From assembly GCA_964344215.1 (NCBI GenBank), contig CAYFMP010000099.1, forward strand, positions 1 through 12,025: a stretch of 12,025 bases of DNA. The letters run 5' to 3'. The stretch comes from CAYFMP01 sp964344215 (lineage in GTDB: Bacteria > Pseudomonadota > Alphaproteobacteria > Rhodospirillales > Casp-alpha2). The notes below the pieces were generated by a model. The model worked only from the letters and a program-made list of their open reading frames with translations, was not told the DNA's origin and searched no databases. Within the stretch, counting starts at the first letter, position 1, and every line of letters starts with the position of its first letter. Shown piece after piece: positions 1 through 6,169 of the stretch. A program made the position numbers and the translations under genes.

Positions 1-67
1 CGCATCCTCTCCTCGCCGGCAGGCCGCAAAACCGATCTCAGCCGCTTCCATATCGACGTGACCCGCT
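1..67. other. Window edge; gene identity unresolved
   Basis: These 67 bases lie beyond the csaA stop and are too short to assign. On the plus strand, frame 1 is open from base 1 to a stop at about 166-168, so it could be the 3' end of a gene converging on and overlapping csaA. On the minus strand an ATG at 3-5 is preceded by a purine-rich GAGGAGAGG (6-14), which looks like a ribosome binding site for a gene continuing off the left edge. The two readings compete and the window cannot decide between them. Confidence 0.2.
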
Positions 68-403
68 CTAGTAGAGCCTGCCGCCGTCCGGCACCGGCCG
101 GTCTGGGCCGATCATCACCACTTCGCCGTCTTCGTCGGGAAAGCCCAGAACCAGCGCTTCGGACATGAACTTGCCGATCTGCTTAGGCGCAAAATTGACG
201 ACAGCCGCCACTTGGCGGCCGATCAGGCGGTTCGCCTCGTAGTGCCGGGTAATCTGCGCCGAGGTTTTCTTTTCGCCAACCTCCGGACCGAAATCGACCC
301 ACAGCTTGAGGGCCGGCTTATGCGCCTCGGGAAAGGTCTCGACCCGAGTGATGGTGCCGACGCGGATGTCGACGCGCTGAAAATCCTCGTACTCGATGGT
401 CAT
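68..403 (-). CDS. csaA: CsaA-type tRNA-binding-domain protein
   Basis: The 111-residue protein is a single EMAP-II/OB-fold tRNA-binding domain, the usual size for stand-alone CsaA. Visible family marks are the opening FQRVDIRVGTI (residues 8-18), the segment around PALKLWVDFG (30-39), and VVNFAPKQIGKFMSEALVLGF near residues 68-88. CsaA proteins are small cytosolic dimers that bind tRNA; Bacillus CsaA has been described as a chaperone-like factor linked to protein export, and its role here is inferred. The start is well supported: GAGGA (409-413, read on the minus strand) lies 5 nt before the ATG. It follows the TetR-type gene by 33 bp on the same strand, so cotranscription is likely. The family call is secure; the export role is not. 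Confidence 0.9.
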   Translation of the reverse strand: MTIEYEDFQRVDIRVGTITRVETFPEAHKPALKLWVDFGPEVGEKKTSAQITRHYEANRLIGRQVAAVVNFAPKQIGKFMSEALVLGFPDEDGEVVMIGPDRPVPDGGRLY

Positions 404-436
404 CGGGTTCCTCGTCAGTTGAAATGGTCTGGAACT

Positions 437-1084
437 TCAGGCCTCGGACGTCTGGATTTCGTCTTCGCCGTCCGGTCCGGCGCGGCGCCGGCCCCAACAC
501 AATTCCGCCAACCTTTCGGCGCGTCGCAGGCCGTTGTCCAGAGCGGCCATGGTCTTAGCCATGTCGGGGCTGTCGTCGGCCAGCCACACCCGGAACGCGT
601 TGGCGTAGACCACTATCAGGCCCTTGGTTCGAAGCATACCCTCCGGACCGGTCGAGCCGATGCCGGCGGCTTCCAGCATCAGCGCCATGGAGCAGCCGAG
701 CCGCGGCAGATGGCACAGCATGGCGAGAGGATCGCAGGCGGTGTCGCGGACGACGCGGCAAAGCCCGGCCTTGTAGGGAACGAGTGCATCGAAGCGGCGC
801 ATGAGGACATCGAACAGCCGGTCTCGGGCCGATTCGCCTTCGTCGCCGCCTGCCGTGCCGGCCAGCACCCGGTCATCGGTGCGGCGGATCAATCCGTTCA
901 ACAGCGCCGTCTTCGACGGGAACACGCGCAGGGTTTCGCCGAGGGACAGGCCGGCGGCGGTGGCGATATCGGTCATCGACAACGATCGCCAGCCGCGTTC
1001 GGCGGCCAAGCCGAGTGCCGCCGCAATTACGGCTTCGGCCGGGTCGGCGGCTTTCTTGGCTGTCTTCTTGGGTTTCTTGACCAC
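437..1084 (-). CDS. TetR-fold transcriptional regulator
   Basis: The 215-residue protein begins with a Lys-rich tail (residues 2-11) followed by a TetR-type N-terminal DNA-binding domain. The helix-turn-helix runs through about residues 35-60, with SLSMTDIATAAGLS, then the typical F-x-S-K-x-x-L element (FPSKTALL, 55-62). The C-terminal half is an all-helical ligand/dimer domain ending with VWLADDSPDMAKTMAALD, a pattern also seen in COQ9-like members of the TetR fold; a COQ9-like role is therefore an alternative, although the intact HTH favours a regulator. The start is GTG (1082-1084), preceded by a GGGGGAAG stretch. It is divergent from the uncharacterised gene at 1263 and is followed by csaA. 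The 10-bp dyad in the divergent gap is its most obvious candidate operator. The inducer is unknown. Confidence 0.82.
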   Translation of the reverse strand: MVKKPKKTAKKAADPAEAVIAAALGLAAERGWRSLSMTDIATAAGLSLGETLRVFPSKTALLNGLIRRTDDRVLAGTAGGDEGESARDRLFDVLMRRFDALVPYKAGLCRVVRDTACDPLAMLCHLPRLGCSMALMLEAAGIGSTGPEGMLRTKGLIVVYANAFRVWLADDSPDMAKTMAALDNGLRRAERLAELCWGRRRAGPDGEDEIQTSEA

Positions 1085-1122
1085 GGAAGCTTCCCCCGGC
1101 TGCGCTGTCGAGGACGTTTATC

Positions 1123-1152
1123 ATTGTAGAGCATTCCATCGAACCGGGCCAA
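1123..1152 (-). promoter_or_regulatory. Candidate promoter of the TetR-type gene
   Basis: Read on the minus strand, TTGGCC (1147-1152) is followed after 18 bp by TACAAT (1123-1128), a five-of-six match to the sigma-70 -10 hexamer. Transcription would begin near 1116 and leave about 30 nt before the GTG start at 1084. The -35 and spacer lie inside or next to the inverted repeat at 1136-1170, as expected for an autorepressed promoter. The -35 is only a partial match. Confidence 0.4.
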
Positions 1153-1170
1153 TTCGACCGGGTTCGATGG
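1136..1170. promoter_or_regulatory. Inverted repeat, candidate operator
   Basis: CCATCGAACC (1136-1145) and GGTTCGATGG (1161-1170) are perfect 10-bp inverted copies separated by 15 bp, centred at 1153 between two divergent genes. There is no T-run on either side, so a terminator is unlikely. The position over the candidate promoter of the TetR-type gene suggests an operator. The half-site spacing is long for a single TetR dimer, so two dimers or another factor is possible. Confidence 0.5.
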
Positions 1171-1217
1171 TTCATCCGGTCCCGCCAACCGCTCGTGGAA
1201 TCTACGATTTGGACAAG

Positions 1218-1229
1218 GGAGGAAATTTG
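1218..1229 (+). promoter_or_regulatory. RBS plus TTG, alternative start for the next gene
   Basis: GGAGG at 1218-1222 lies 4 nt before an in-frame TTG (1227-1229). This is the only good Shine-Dalgarno match upstream of the uncharacterised gene; the ATG at 1263 has none. Using the TTG would add 12 residues. The spacing is short, and the ATG could instead be read from a leaderless transcript. Confidence 0.35.
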
Positions 1230-1262
1230 GACGGGGCACGGATTTCTGATACTCTGAATAGA

Positions 1263-1979
1263 ATGACTAAATCAGACATCAACCTGGATAGCATATCCGC
1301 CGAACGCCTGGACAGCATGGCCGCGGCCGGCGACGTGGTCGTGGAGTGTTACCGCGTGCTCCAAAAAAGCGATACCAACGTGGTTGGGGAAGTTCTGCGC
1401 GACGAGGGGACTTTCTATGAATTGGACCACTACCCGAAGGGAGACGCCTACGATCAGGAAACCCACTCGCAATACTACTACCACGCCCATCGCGAGAGCG
1501 AACACGGACACTTCCACACGTTCCTGCGGGAAGCAGGCATGCCCGCCGGATTGAAACCGGTCGAGCAATCGCACGCCCCGTTCATGGACGAGCGCAAGGA
1601 TACCCTGAGCCATTTGATCGCCATCTCCATGGACAACAAGGGCTTTCCAATCGGGCTTTTCACCACCAACCGTTGGGTCACCGCCGACACCTGGTACGCC
1701 GCTACCAACGTCATCGCGATGCTGGACGCTTTCGACATGGACATGGCGCGGCCGTCGTGGGCGACCAATCTATGGATCACCAACATGGTCCGACTGTTCC
1801 GACCGGAAATCGAAGCGTTGATTCACGAGCGCGACGAAAAAGTGGCGGCGTGGCGCCAACAACACCCCGGCGAGGACGTCTTCGAGGACCGCGACCTGGA
1901 GATTACATCGTTCAAGGAAATATCCGTCGAGCGCCAGATCGCACGGGTGCGAGAGGCGTCACCGGGGCACCGCAACTGA
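1263..1979 (+). CDS. Uncharacterised protein (DUF6969-like), His/Tyr-rich cluster
   Basis: The product is 238 residues from the ATG at 1263, or 250 from the TTG at 1227. I do not recognise a characterised family; the layout recalls the uncharacterised DUF6969 group, from memory only. There is no signal peptide or membrane segment, so it is probably cytosolic. Its most striking part is residues 68-86, where six histidines (H68, H74, H76, H81, H83, H85) sit with a YYY run and two glutamates; further histidines follow at 104 and 117. Such clustering suggests metal binding, which is inference. A Trp/Asn-rich stretch (residues 137-172) and a charged helical C-terminus (180-232) follow. It is divergent from the TetR-type regulator, its probable controller, and converges on proC with an 18-bp gap and no clear terminator. 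Confidence 0.72.
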   Translation: MTKSDINLDSISAERLDSMAAAGDVVVECYRVLQKSDTNVVGEVLRDEGTFYELDHYPKGDAYDQETHSQYYYHAHRESEHGHFHTFLREAGMPAGLKPVEQSHAPFMDERKDTLSHLIAISMDNKGFPIGLFTTNRWVTADTWYAATNVIAMLDAFDMDMARPSWATNLWITNMVRLFRPEIEALIHERDEKVAAWRQQHPGEDVFEDRDLEITSFKEISVERQIARVREASPGHRN

Positions 1980-1997
1980 TCGTGTCGGTTCCCGCCT

Positions 1998-2813
1998 TCA
2001 GTCGGCCAATTCCCTCGAACGCGCCGTCGCCGCCGCGATCGCCCGCGTCATCAGAGGCTGCCATCCGTCTTCGGCCATCAGCACCTTCAGCGCCTCGGCC
2101 GTGGTGCCGCCCGGACTGGTGACGTTATTGCGCAGAACCTTGGGAGGTTCGGATGCCTGGTGAAGCAGTTCGCCGGCCCCGGCCACCGTCACCCGGGCCA
2201 GGCGGGCCGCAAGGCCTGCGGGCAACCCGGCCGCGATCCCGGCTTCCGTCATGACCTCGACGAGCAGGAAGACATAGGCCGGCCCACCTCCGGACAACGC
2301 CGTCACCGCGTCGAGCAGCCCCTCTTCTTCGACCCAGGCGACTTCGCCGACCGCCCGCAACAAATCGTCGCAGGTCCGAACCTGGTCGTCGGTAACGTTG
2401 GCGTTGGCGCAGGCGACGGTGATGCCACGACCGACGGCAGCCGGCGTATTGGGCATGGAACGGACGATCGCCGCCTCGCCGGCCAGCCGGTCCTCGAAGT
2501 AGGCGATCGGTTTGCCGGCGGCAATCGACAGGAAGACGGTGTTGGGGCTGGTGAACCGGGCCAAGCTGGGCATGGCCTCGTCCATGGTCTGCGGTTTTAC
2601 AGCGAGGACGACGACGGCCGGCGCCAGATTGACCGGCAGGTCCGCCGCCTCGGAGATGACATTGAGGCCCGGAGATTTGCGAAGCGAGGCGGCAAGGTCC
2701 GGATTGGGCTCGACGACATGAACGCCGTCCGCCTCGACGCCGCGATCCAGCCATCCGGCCAGCAAGGCGCCTCCCATCTTGCCGCACCCGACGAGGACCA
2801 GCGGTGAAGTCAT
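1998..2813 (-). CDS. proC: Pyrroline-5-carboxylate reductase
   Basis: ProC catalyses the last step of proline synthesis, reducing L-delta1-pyrroline-5-carboxylate to L-proline with NAD(P)H in the cytosol. At 271 residues it has the normal family length. The N-terminal Rossmann fold carries GCGKMG (9-14) and the AVKPQ strand end (71-75); RSMPNTPAAVGRG (118-130) follows. The C-terminal dimerisation and substrate domain has ALSGGGPAYVF (172-182) and the signature stretch NNVTSPGGTTAEAL (229-242). The start is supported by GGAGG 5 nt upstream. It lies 37 bp after ybjN on the same strand, so the two are probably cotranscribed. No key residue appears to be missing. Confidence 0.97.
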   Translation of the reverse strand: MTSPLVLVGCGKMGGALLAGWLDRGVEADGVHVVEPNPDLAASLRKSPGLNVISEAADLPVNLAPAVVVLAVKPQTMDEAMPSLARFTSPNTVFLSIAAGKPIAYFEDRLAGEAAIVRSMPNTPAAVGRGITVACANANVTDDQVRTCDDLLRAVGEVAWVEEEGLLDAVTALSGGGPAYVFLLVEVMTEAGIAAGLPAGLAARLARVTVAGAGELLHQASEPPKVLRNNVTSPGGTTAEALKVLMAEDGWQPLMTRAIAAATARSRELAD

Positions 2814-2850
2814 TCGCGCCTCCGGCCCAAGCCGTGATCGGGGCCCGCGT

Positions 2851-3354
2851 TCACGCCTCGCCGATGGTGTCGATCATGGCGGCGGCAATTGCCTCCTCGG
2901 CCTCCTTGCCGCCCCAGATCACGTGCTGAAAAGCCGGATAAAAACGTTCGCATTCGATAATTGCCGTCTCGACCAAGTCTTCCATCTGTTCGACGGTCGG
3001 ACCGCGTACGCCCCTCAACGGCAACGTATTGCGGAACAGCGGCAGCCCCTCGTCGCTCCAGACGCCGAAATGGCCGAGCCACATTTTCTCGTTGACCAGG
3101 GCCAGCAGTTCGTGGACCCGGGCCTTTTGCTCCGCCGTCACCCGCATATCGAAGGCGCAGGTGAAATGCAGGGCTCCCATCTCCTCGTTCCAGGCGAAAT
3201 AGAGGCTGTAGTCGCACCAGGTTCCGGGAACCTGGACGGCCATTTCCTTTTCGCTACGCCGGTCGAACAGCCACTCATTGACCTCGACCACTTGCTCGAC
3301 GATGTCCAGGGGGTGGTCGTGAAGGAAGTCCCGTGAAACACTGAGACCTGTCAT
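2851..3354 (-). CDS. YbjN domain-containing protein
   Basis: The 167-residue protein matches the YbjN family, small cytosolic proteins with a type III secretion chaperone-like fold. E. coli YbjN has been linked to stress responses and motility, but no biochemical function is established. Visible features are the acidic N-terminus with DIVEQVVEVNEWLFDR (residues 17-32), a central strand region with several tryptophans (WCDYSLYFAWNEEMGALHF), then LLALVNEKMWLGHFGVW and a C-terminal acidic helix. The start is well supported: AAGGAGGA lies just upstream of the ATG. It precedes proC by 37 bp. In related alphaproteobacteria ybjN typically sits between ubiK and proC; here an oxidoreductase gene and a 197-bp gap intervene. 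Confidence 0.9.
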   Translation of the reverse strand: MTGLSVSRDFLHDHPLDIVEQVVEVNEWLFDRRSEKEMAVQVPGTWCDYSLYFAWNEEMGALHFTCAFDMRVTAEQKARVHELLALVNEKMWLGHFGVWSDEGLPLFRNTLPLRGVRGPTVEQMEDLVETAIIECERFYPAFQHVIWGGKEAEEAIAAAMIDTIGEA

Positions 3355-3411
3355 GCCCGCTCCTCCTTAAGCTTGCCGCCAAGTGCGAAGTGCGGACCGG
3401 ATGGGGAGAAA

Positions 3412-3446
3412 CCACAACATTCAGCGTAATAGGCTAGATGTTGTGG
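3412..3446. repeat. 9-bp inverted repeat with 17-nt loop
   Basis: CCACAACAT (3412-3420) and ATGTTGTGG (3438-3446) are perfect inverted copies. AGC (3423-3425) and GCT (3433-3435) can extend the pairing inside the loop. On the minus strand the right arm is followed only by a short TTTCTC, so it would be at best a weak terminator for the oxidoreductase gene. An operator for ybjN-proC is the other reading. Confidence 0.45.
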
Positions 3447-3530
3447 AACCTTGCCCGGTCTATACAACCTATAGCCTGCCCCATGCAGGACTCGGGTGCA
3501 AGAAAGAACTCGTTCCCGGACCGACTTTTC

Positions 3531-3539
3531 TGTGGATAA
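3531..3539 (-). promoter_or_regulatory. Single DnaA-box 9-mer
   Basis: The plus strand reads TGTGGATAA, the exact reverse complement of the consensus DnaA box TTATCCACA, 12 bp beyond the oxidoreductase stop codon. It is alone: no cluster of further good boxes and no AT-rich unwinding element are nearby, so it is not an origin by itself. It could titrate DnaA, regulate the adjacent genes, or be chance. Confidence 0.3.
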
Positions 3540-3551
3540 GCCGTCGTCGGC

Positions 3552-4649
3552 TCAGATAGCGCCGCCTGCCGCCCACACGCCGATCGCATCGGAAGGGGAA
3601 TTGCCGAGGACGGCTTCGGCGGTTCGTAGTCCGAGGGCGGCGGCGAACTTGAAGCCGTGACCGGAGCAGGCGCTGAGCGCGAATGTACGCTCGCTCAGGG
3701 CCTCGACGATGAAGCGACGGTCCACGGTCATGGTATAGCAACAGGTCTTGGCGTCGGTCACCTCGTAGCCGTCGAAATCGGCGAAATGGGGGCGGAAACG
3801 GTCGAGAATGATGGGCGGTTCGCCGGGTTCCACATCGCGTTCATCGTCGGGCTCGCCGGGCCTCCTGTAGTGCGAATAGCCGACTTTGATGTCGGTGCCG
3901 GAAACCGGCGGGAACGCGTACAACTCATCCTCGCCGCCGAGATCGACCAGGGCCGGCGCCTCCTCCCAGGCCATTCGCCAGCGCTCGGGCGGCCGCAAGT
4001 AAACCACGACCTGGCGGTTGGAGGCGACGCGCCCGGCCAACTCGGGCAGTAGACCGCCGGTCCATGGTCCGGTCGCCACCACCAACCTGTCGGCAGCGAC
4101 GCGTTCGCCATCGGAAAGCGTGACTTCCGCCGCCATCGGATCGAGGTCGGTGACTCGGGTCTGAGGTTTGACCGCGGCACCCAAGCGGCGGGCCAGGGCT
4201 TCGACCAACGGCGCCGCCAGCAGAACGCCGCCTTCCGCCGTGTAGACTCCGTATTGGATGTCGGGGGCGGCCAGGAACGGATAGCGCCGTCGCACCTCGT
4301 CCGCCTCCAGGACCTGCATGGCACGGCTGTCGCGTTCCATCTGCAGACGCGATAGCTCGGTCCAGTCTCCGCCGCCGGTCGACAGGCCGAGCACGCCGAT
4401 ATCGAGATAGTAACTTTCGCCGAGGTCGGCCCACATGGTCTCGTAGGACCGCAGGGCTTCGTCCATCATCGGCCCGTATTCAGGCAAATCGCCGTAGAAC
4501 AGCCGCGTCATTCGATGCTGGTCGACCGACGAGCCCAAGGGGTTGGGAACCGGACCCTGGTCGAATACGGTAACCTCGTGGCCGGCGCGGCTCACCGCCC
4601 AGGCCACCGACAGGCCCATGATGCCAGCCCCGACGACGGTGACTTTCAT
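3552..4649 (-). CDS. FAD-dependent amine oxidoreductase, monomeric sarcosine oxidase type
   Basis: This is a 365-residue DAO-fold flavoprotein of the monomeric sarcosine/N-methyltryptophan/pipecolate oxidase group, which oxidises secondary amines and passes electrons to O2 as peroxide. The N-terminal FAD-binding motif is GAGIMGLS (residues 7-14), with D30 ending the second strand. GSSVDQHRMTR (39-49) matches the family pattern G-S-x5-R-x2-R. KTCCYT (301-306) corresponds to KTCMYT of sarcosine oxidase, where the cysteine carries FAD covalently, so C303 is the predicted attachment site. SGHGFKF (329-335) supplies the expected active-site lysine, K334. The active-site histidine of sarcosine oxidase that lies before the two arginines is not at the same place, so the substrate may differ. 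It starts 11 bp after the ubiK stop and is probably cotranscribed with it. The substrate is not predictable. Confidence 0.87.
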   Translation of the reverse strand: MKVTVVGAGIMGLSVAWAVSRAGHEVTVFDQGPVPNPLGSSVDQHRMTRLFYGDLPEYGPMMDEALRSYETMWADLGESYYLDIGVLGLSTGGGDWTELSRLQMERDSRAMQVLEADEVRRRYPFLAAPDIQYGVYTAEGGVLLAAPLVEALARRLGAAVKPQTRVTDLDPMAAEVTLSDGERVAADRLVVATGPWTGGLLPELAGRVASNRQVVVYLRPPERWRMAWEEAPALVDLGGEDELYAFPPVSGTDIKVGYSHYRRPGEPDDERDVEPGEPPIILDRFRPHFADFDGYEVTDAKTCCYTMTVDRRFIVEALSERTFALSACSGHGFKFAAALGLRTAEAVLGNSPSDAIGVWAAGGAI

Positions 4650-4660
4650 CCGTTTGCCGC

Positions 4661-5029
4661 TCAGCGTTTCGAGGTTCGCTTCTTGTCCGCGGTGTGGGTT
4701 CTGGCCGGCTTCTTTGCCTTCGGTTTCGCGGCCGTCCTGGCCTTGGCGGCCGGTTTGCGGGCCTTCGCCTTGGCGGCCGGCTTGATGCCGAGTTTCTTCT
4801 CGAGAGCGGCAACCCGTTTCTCCAGGTTTTCCTGCTCGCTGCGGGCCCGCTGGGCGACCGCTTTGACGGCGTCGAACTCGTCTCTCGGCACCATGTCGGC
4901 GTCGGCCAGAAAACGTTCGATCTGCTGGCGGACCAGGGTTTCGATCTCGCCCTTCAGTCCGACCATGGTCGAGACCGCGCCGTTGGCGACACGGGCCAGA
5001 TCGTCAAGGAGGCGGTTGGTCGTTTGCAT
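4661..5029 (-). CDS. ubiK: Ubiquinone biosynthesis accessory factor UbiK (BMFP domain)
   Basis: The product is 122 residues. Residues 1-82 form the BMFP/YqiC domain: an amphipathic N-terminal helix (LLDDLARVANGAVSTM), the conserved VRQQIERFLADADMVPRDEFDAVKAV region, then a heptad coiled coil (about 60-80) used for trimer formation. UbiK works with UbiJ in the lipid-associated ubiquinone-synthesis complex of proteobacteria. Residues 83-122 are an unusual extension made almost only of Lys, Ala, Arg, Pro and Thr, similar in composition to histone-H1-like tails. The ATG is preceded by GAAGGA (5041-5046) at 11 nt. A promoter is proposed at 5073-5101, divergent from rfaD. The oxidoreductase follows 11 bp downstream. 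Confidence 0.9.
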   Translation of the reverse strand: MQTTNRLLDDLARVANGAVSTMVGLKGEIETLVRQQIERFLADADMVPRDEFDAVKAVAQRARSEQENLEKRVAALEKKLGIKPAAKAKARKPAAKARTAAKPKAKKPARTHTADKKRTSKR

Positions 5030-5072
5030 GGCTGTTAAATTCCTTCCCGCATCGGGCTATCGACTTCGGTTC

Positions 5073-5101
5073 ATTATGAGCCCGGCCCGGAGTCCGCGCA
5101 A
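5073..5101 (-). promoter_or_regulatory. Candidate ubiK promoter
   Basis: On the minus strand TTGCGC (5096-5101) is followed after exactly 17 bp by CATAAT (5073-5078), five of six to the -10 consensus. Transcription would start near 5066, about 37 nt before the ubiK ATG. It is back-to-back with the rfaD promoter. Confidence 0.5.
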
Positions 5102-5125
5102 CCGCCGCCGACTGGCTGCCGCCGC

Positions 5126-5154
5126 TTGCAGGGTACGGTTCCGGTGCCTATAAG
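5126..5154 (+). promoter_or_regulatory. Candidate rfaD promoter
   Basis: TTGCAG (5126-5131), a 17-bp spacer and TATAAG (5149-5154) form a good sigma-70-type promoter. The predicted start near 5161 leaves a leader of about 22 nt containing GGAG (5171-5174), 8 nt before the ATG at 5183. This also supports the ATG at 5183 over any longer reading frame. Confidence 0.55.
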
Positions 5155-5182
5155 AGCGCAAGTATTGAGCGGAGCTTCGCGA

Positions 5183-6169
5183 ATGTACGTGATCACCGGC
5201 GGCGCCGGCTTCATCGGCTCCAACATCGTCTGGGCGCTCGAGCAACGCGGCCTCGGCCCGGTCGTCGTCATCGACCGCATGGGCGACCAGGCCAAGTGGC
5301 GTAACCTCGCCAAGCGCGAACTGGCCGATATCGTCGAACCCGAGGGGATCGCGGATTTTCTTGAATCGACTCCCGACGACATCGAGGCCATCATCCACAT
5401 GGGCGCCATCTCGTCGACCACCGAGACCGACGTCGACCTGATCATGGAGAACAACTTCCAGCTGTCGCTCGACCTCTGGAAGTGGTGCGCCGAGCGCGGC
5501 ACACGCTACATCTACGCATCCTCGGCTGCCACCTACGGCGACGGTTCGCACGGCTTCGACGACGACGGCTCCGTTGAAGCGCTGGCCGCGCTCAGGCCCC
5601 TCAACCCGTACGGTTGGTCCAAGCACTTGTTCGATCGCCGGGTGGCGCGGATGGTGGTCGACGGCGAGGCGGCCCCGCCGCAGTGGGCCGGCCTCAAGTT
5701 CTTCAACGTGTTCGGCCCCAACGAGTACCACAAGGGCCGCATGCAGAGCGTCGTTGCTCAGATCTTCCCGGTCGCCCGTGACGGCGGTGCGGCCCGGCTG
5801 TTCAAGTCGCACCACCCGGACTACGCGGACGGCGGCCAGCTGCGTGATTTCATCTGGGTCGACGACTGCGTCGATATCGTCGTGTGGCTGTTGGAGAACG
5901 ATTCGGTGAACGGGCTCTACAACTGCGGCACCGGCAAGGCACGCAGCTTCGCCGACTTGGCCGGCGCCGTCTACGCCTCCCTCGGCCAAAACGCCAAGAT
6001 CGAGTACGTCGATACGCCCGAAGACATCCGCGACAAATACCAGTACTTCACGGAAGCCCGCATGGAGCGCCTGCGCGCCGCCGGCTACGACAGGCCGATG
6101 ACGGCGCTCGAGGACGGTGTCGAGAAATACGTCAAAGGTTTTCTCGACGCCGACGACCCTTACCGCTGA
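5183..6169 (+). CDS. rfaD: ADP-L-glycero-D-manno-heptose 6-epimerase
   Basis: RfaD/HldD converts ADP-D-glycero-D-manno-heptose to the L-glycero form, the donor used for the inner core of lipopolysaccharide. It is a cytosolic short-chain-dehydrogenase-type epimerase. The 328-residue product begins directly with its nucleotide-binding motif TGGAGFIGSN (5-14). It has HMGAISSTTETD (72-83), the SSAATYG strand (113-119), the catalytic pair Y143 and K147 in PYGWSK, and NVFGPNEYHKGRM (175-187) containing the conserved lysine K184. The ATG at 5183 is set by GGAG at 8 nt and by the family's start just before the Rossmann motif. It is first in a plus-strand run; its stop overlaps the lgt start by one base. 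No other heptose-synthesis gene is in the window. Confidence 0.95.
   Translation: MYVITGGAGFIGSNIVWALEQRGLGPVVVIDRMGDQAKWRNLAKRELADIVEPEGIADFLESTPDDIEAIIHMGAISSTTETDVDLIMENNFQLSLDLWKWCAERGTRYIYASSAATYGDGSHGFDDDGSVEALAALRPLNPYGWSKHLFDRRVARMVVDGEAAPPQWAGLKFFNVFGPNEYHKGRMQSVVAQIFPVARDGGAARLFKSHHPDYADGGQLRDFIWVDDCVDIVVWLLENDSVNGLYNCGTGKARSFADLAGAVYASLGQNAKIEYVDTPEDIRDKYQYFTEARMERLRAAGYDRPMTALEDGVEKYVKGFLDADDPYR

Larger units (their letters stand above)
3355..3551. promoter_or_regulatory. Intergenic region upstream of ybjN-proC
   Basis: No gene is seen in these 197 bases. The stretch is more AT-rich than its surroundings and should contain the ybjN promoter or the 3' end of the oxidoreductase transcript, although I could not find a convincing -35/-10 pair. 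It holds a 9-bp dyad (3412-3446), a short CTATA/TATAG dyad (3460-3474) and a perfect DnaA-box 9-mer (3531-3539). Confidence 0.5.

Noticed and set aside
212..1129. Long plus-strand open frame of 305 codons across csaA and the TetR-type gene
   Set aside because: It is antisense to two genes with clear family motifs and ribosome binding sites, and its translation is low-complexity Arg/Gly/Gln-rich, as expected for a shadow frame in high-GC DNA.
801..1262. N-terminal extension of the uncharacterised gene back to 801
   Set aside because: It would run antisense through the HTH half of the TetR-type gene and through the dyad. The extension has no protein-like features; the real start is 1227 or 1263.
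1980..1997. Bidirectional terminator between the convergent uncharacterised gene and proC
   Set aside because: The 18-bp gap holds no stable hairpin or T-run that I can see.
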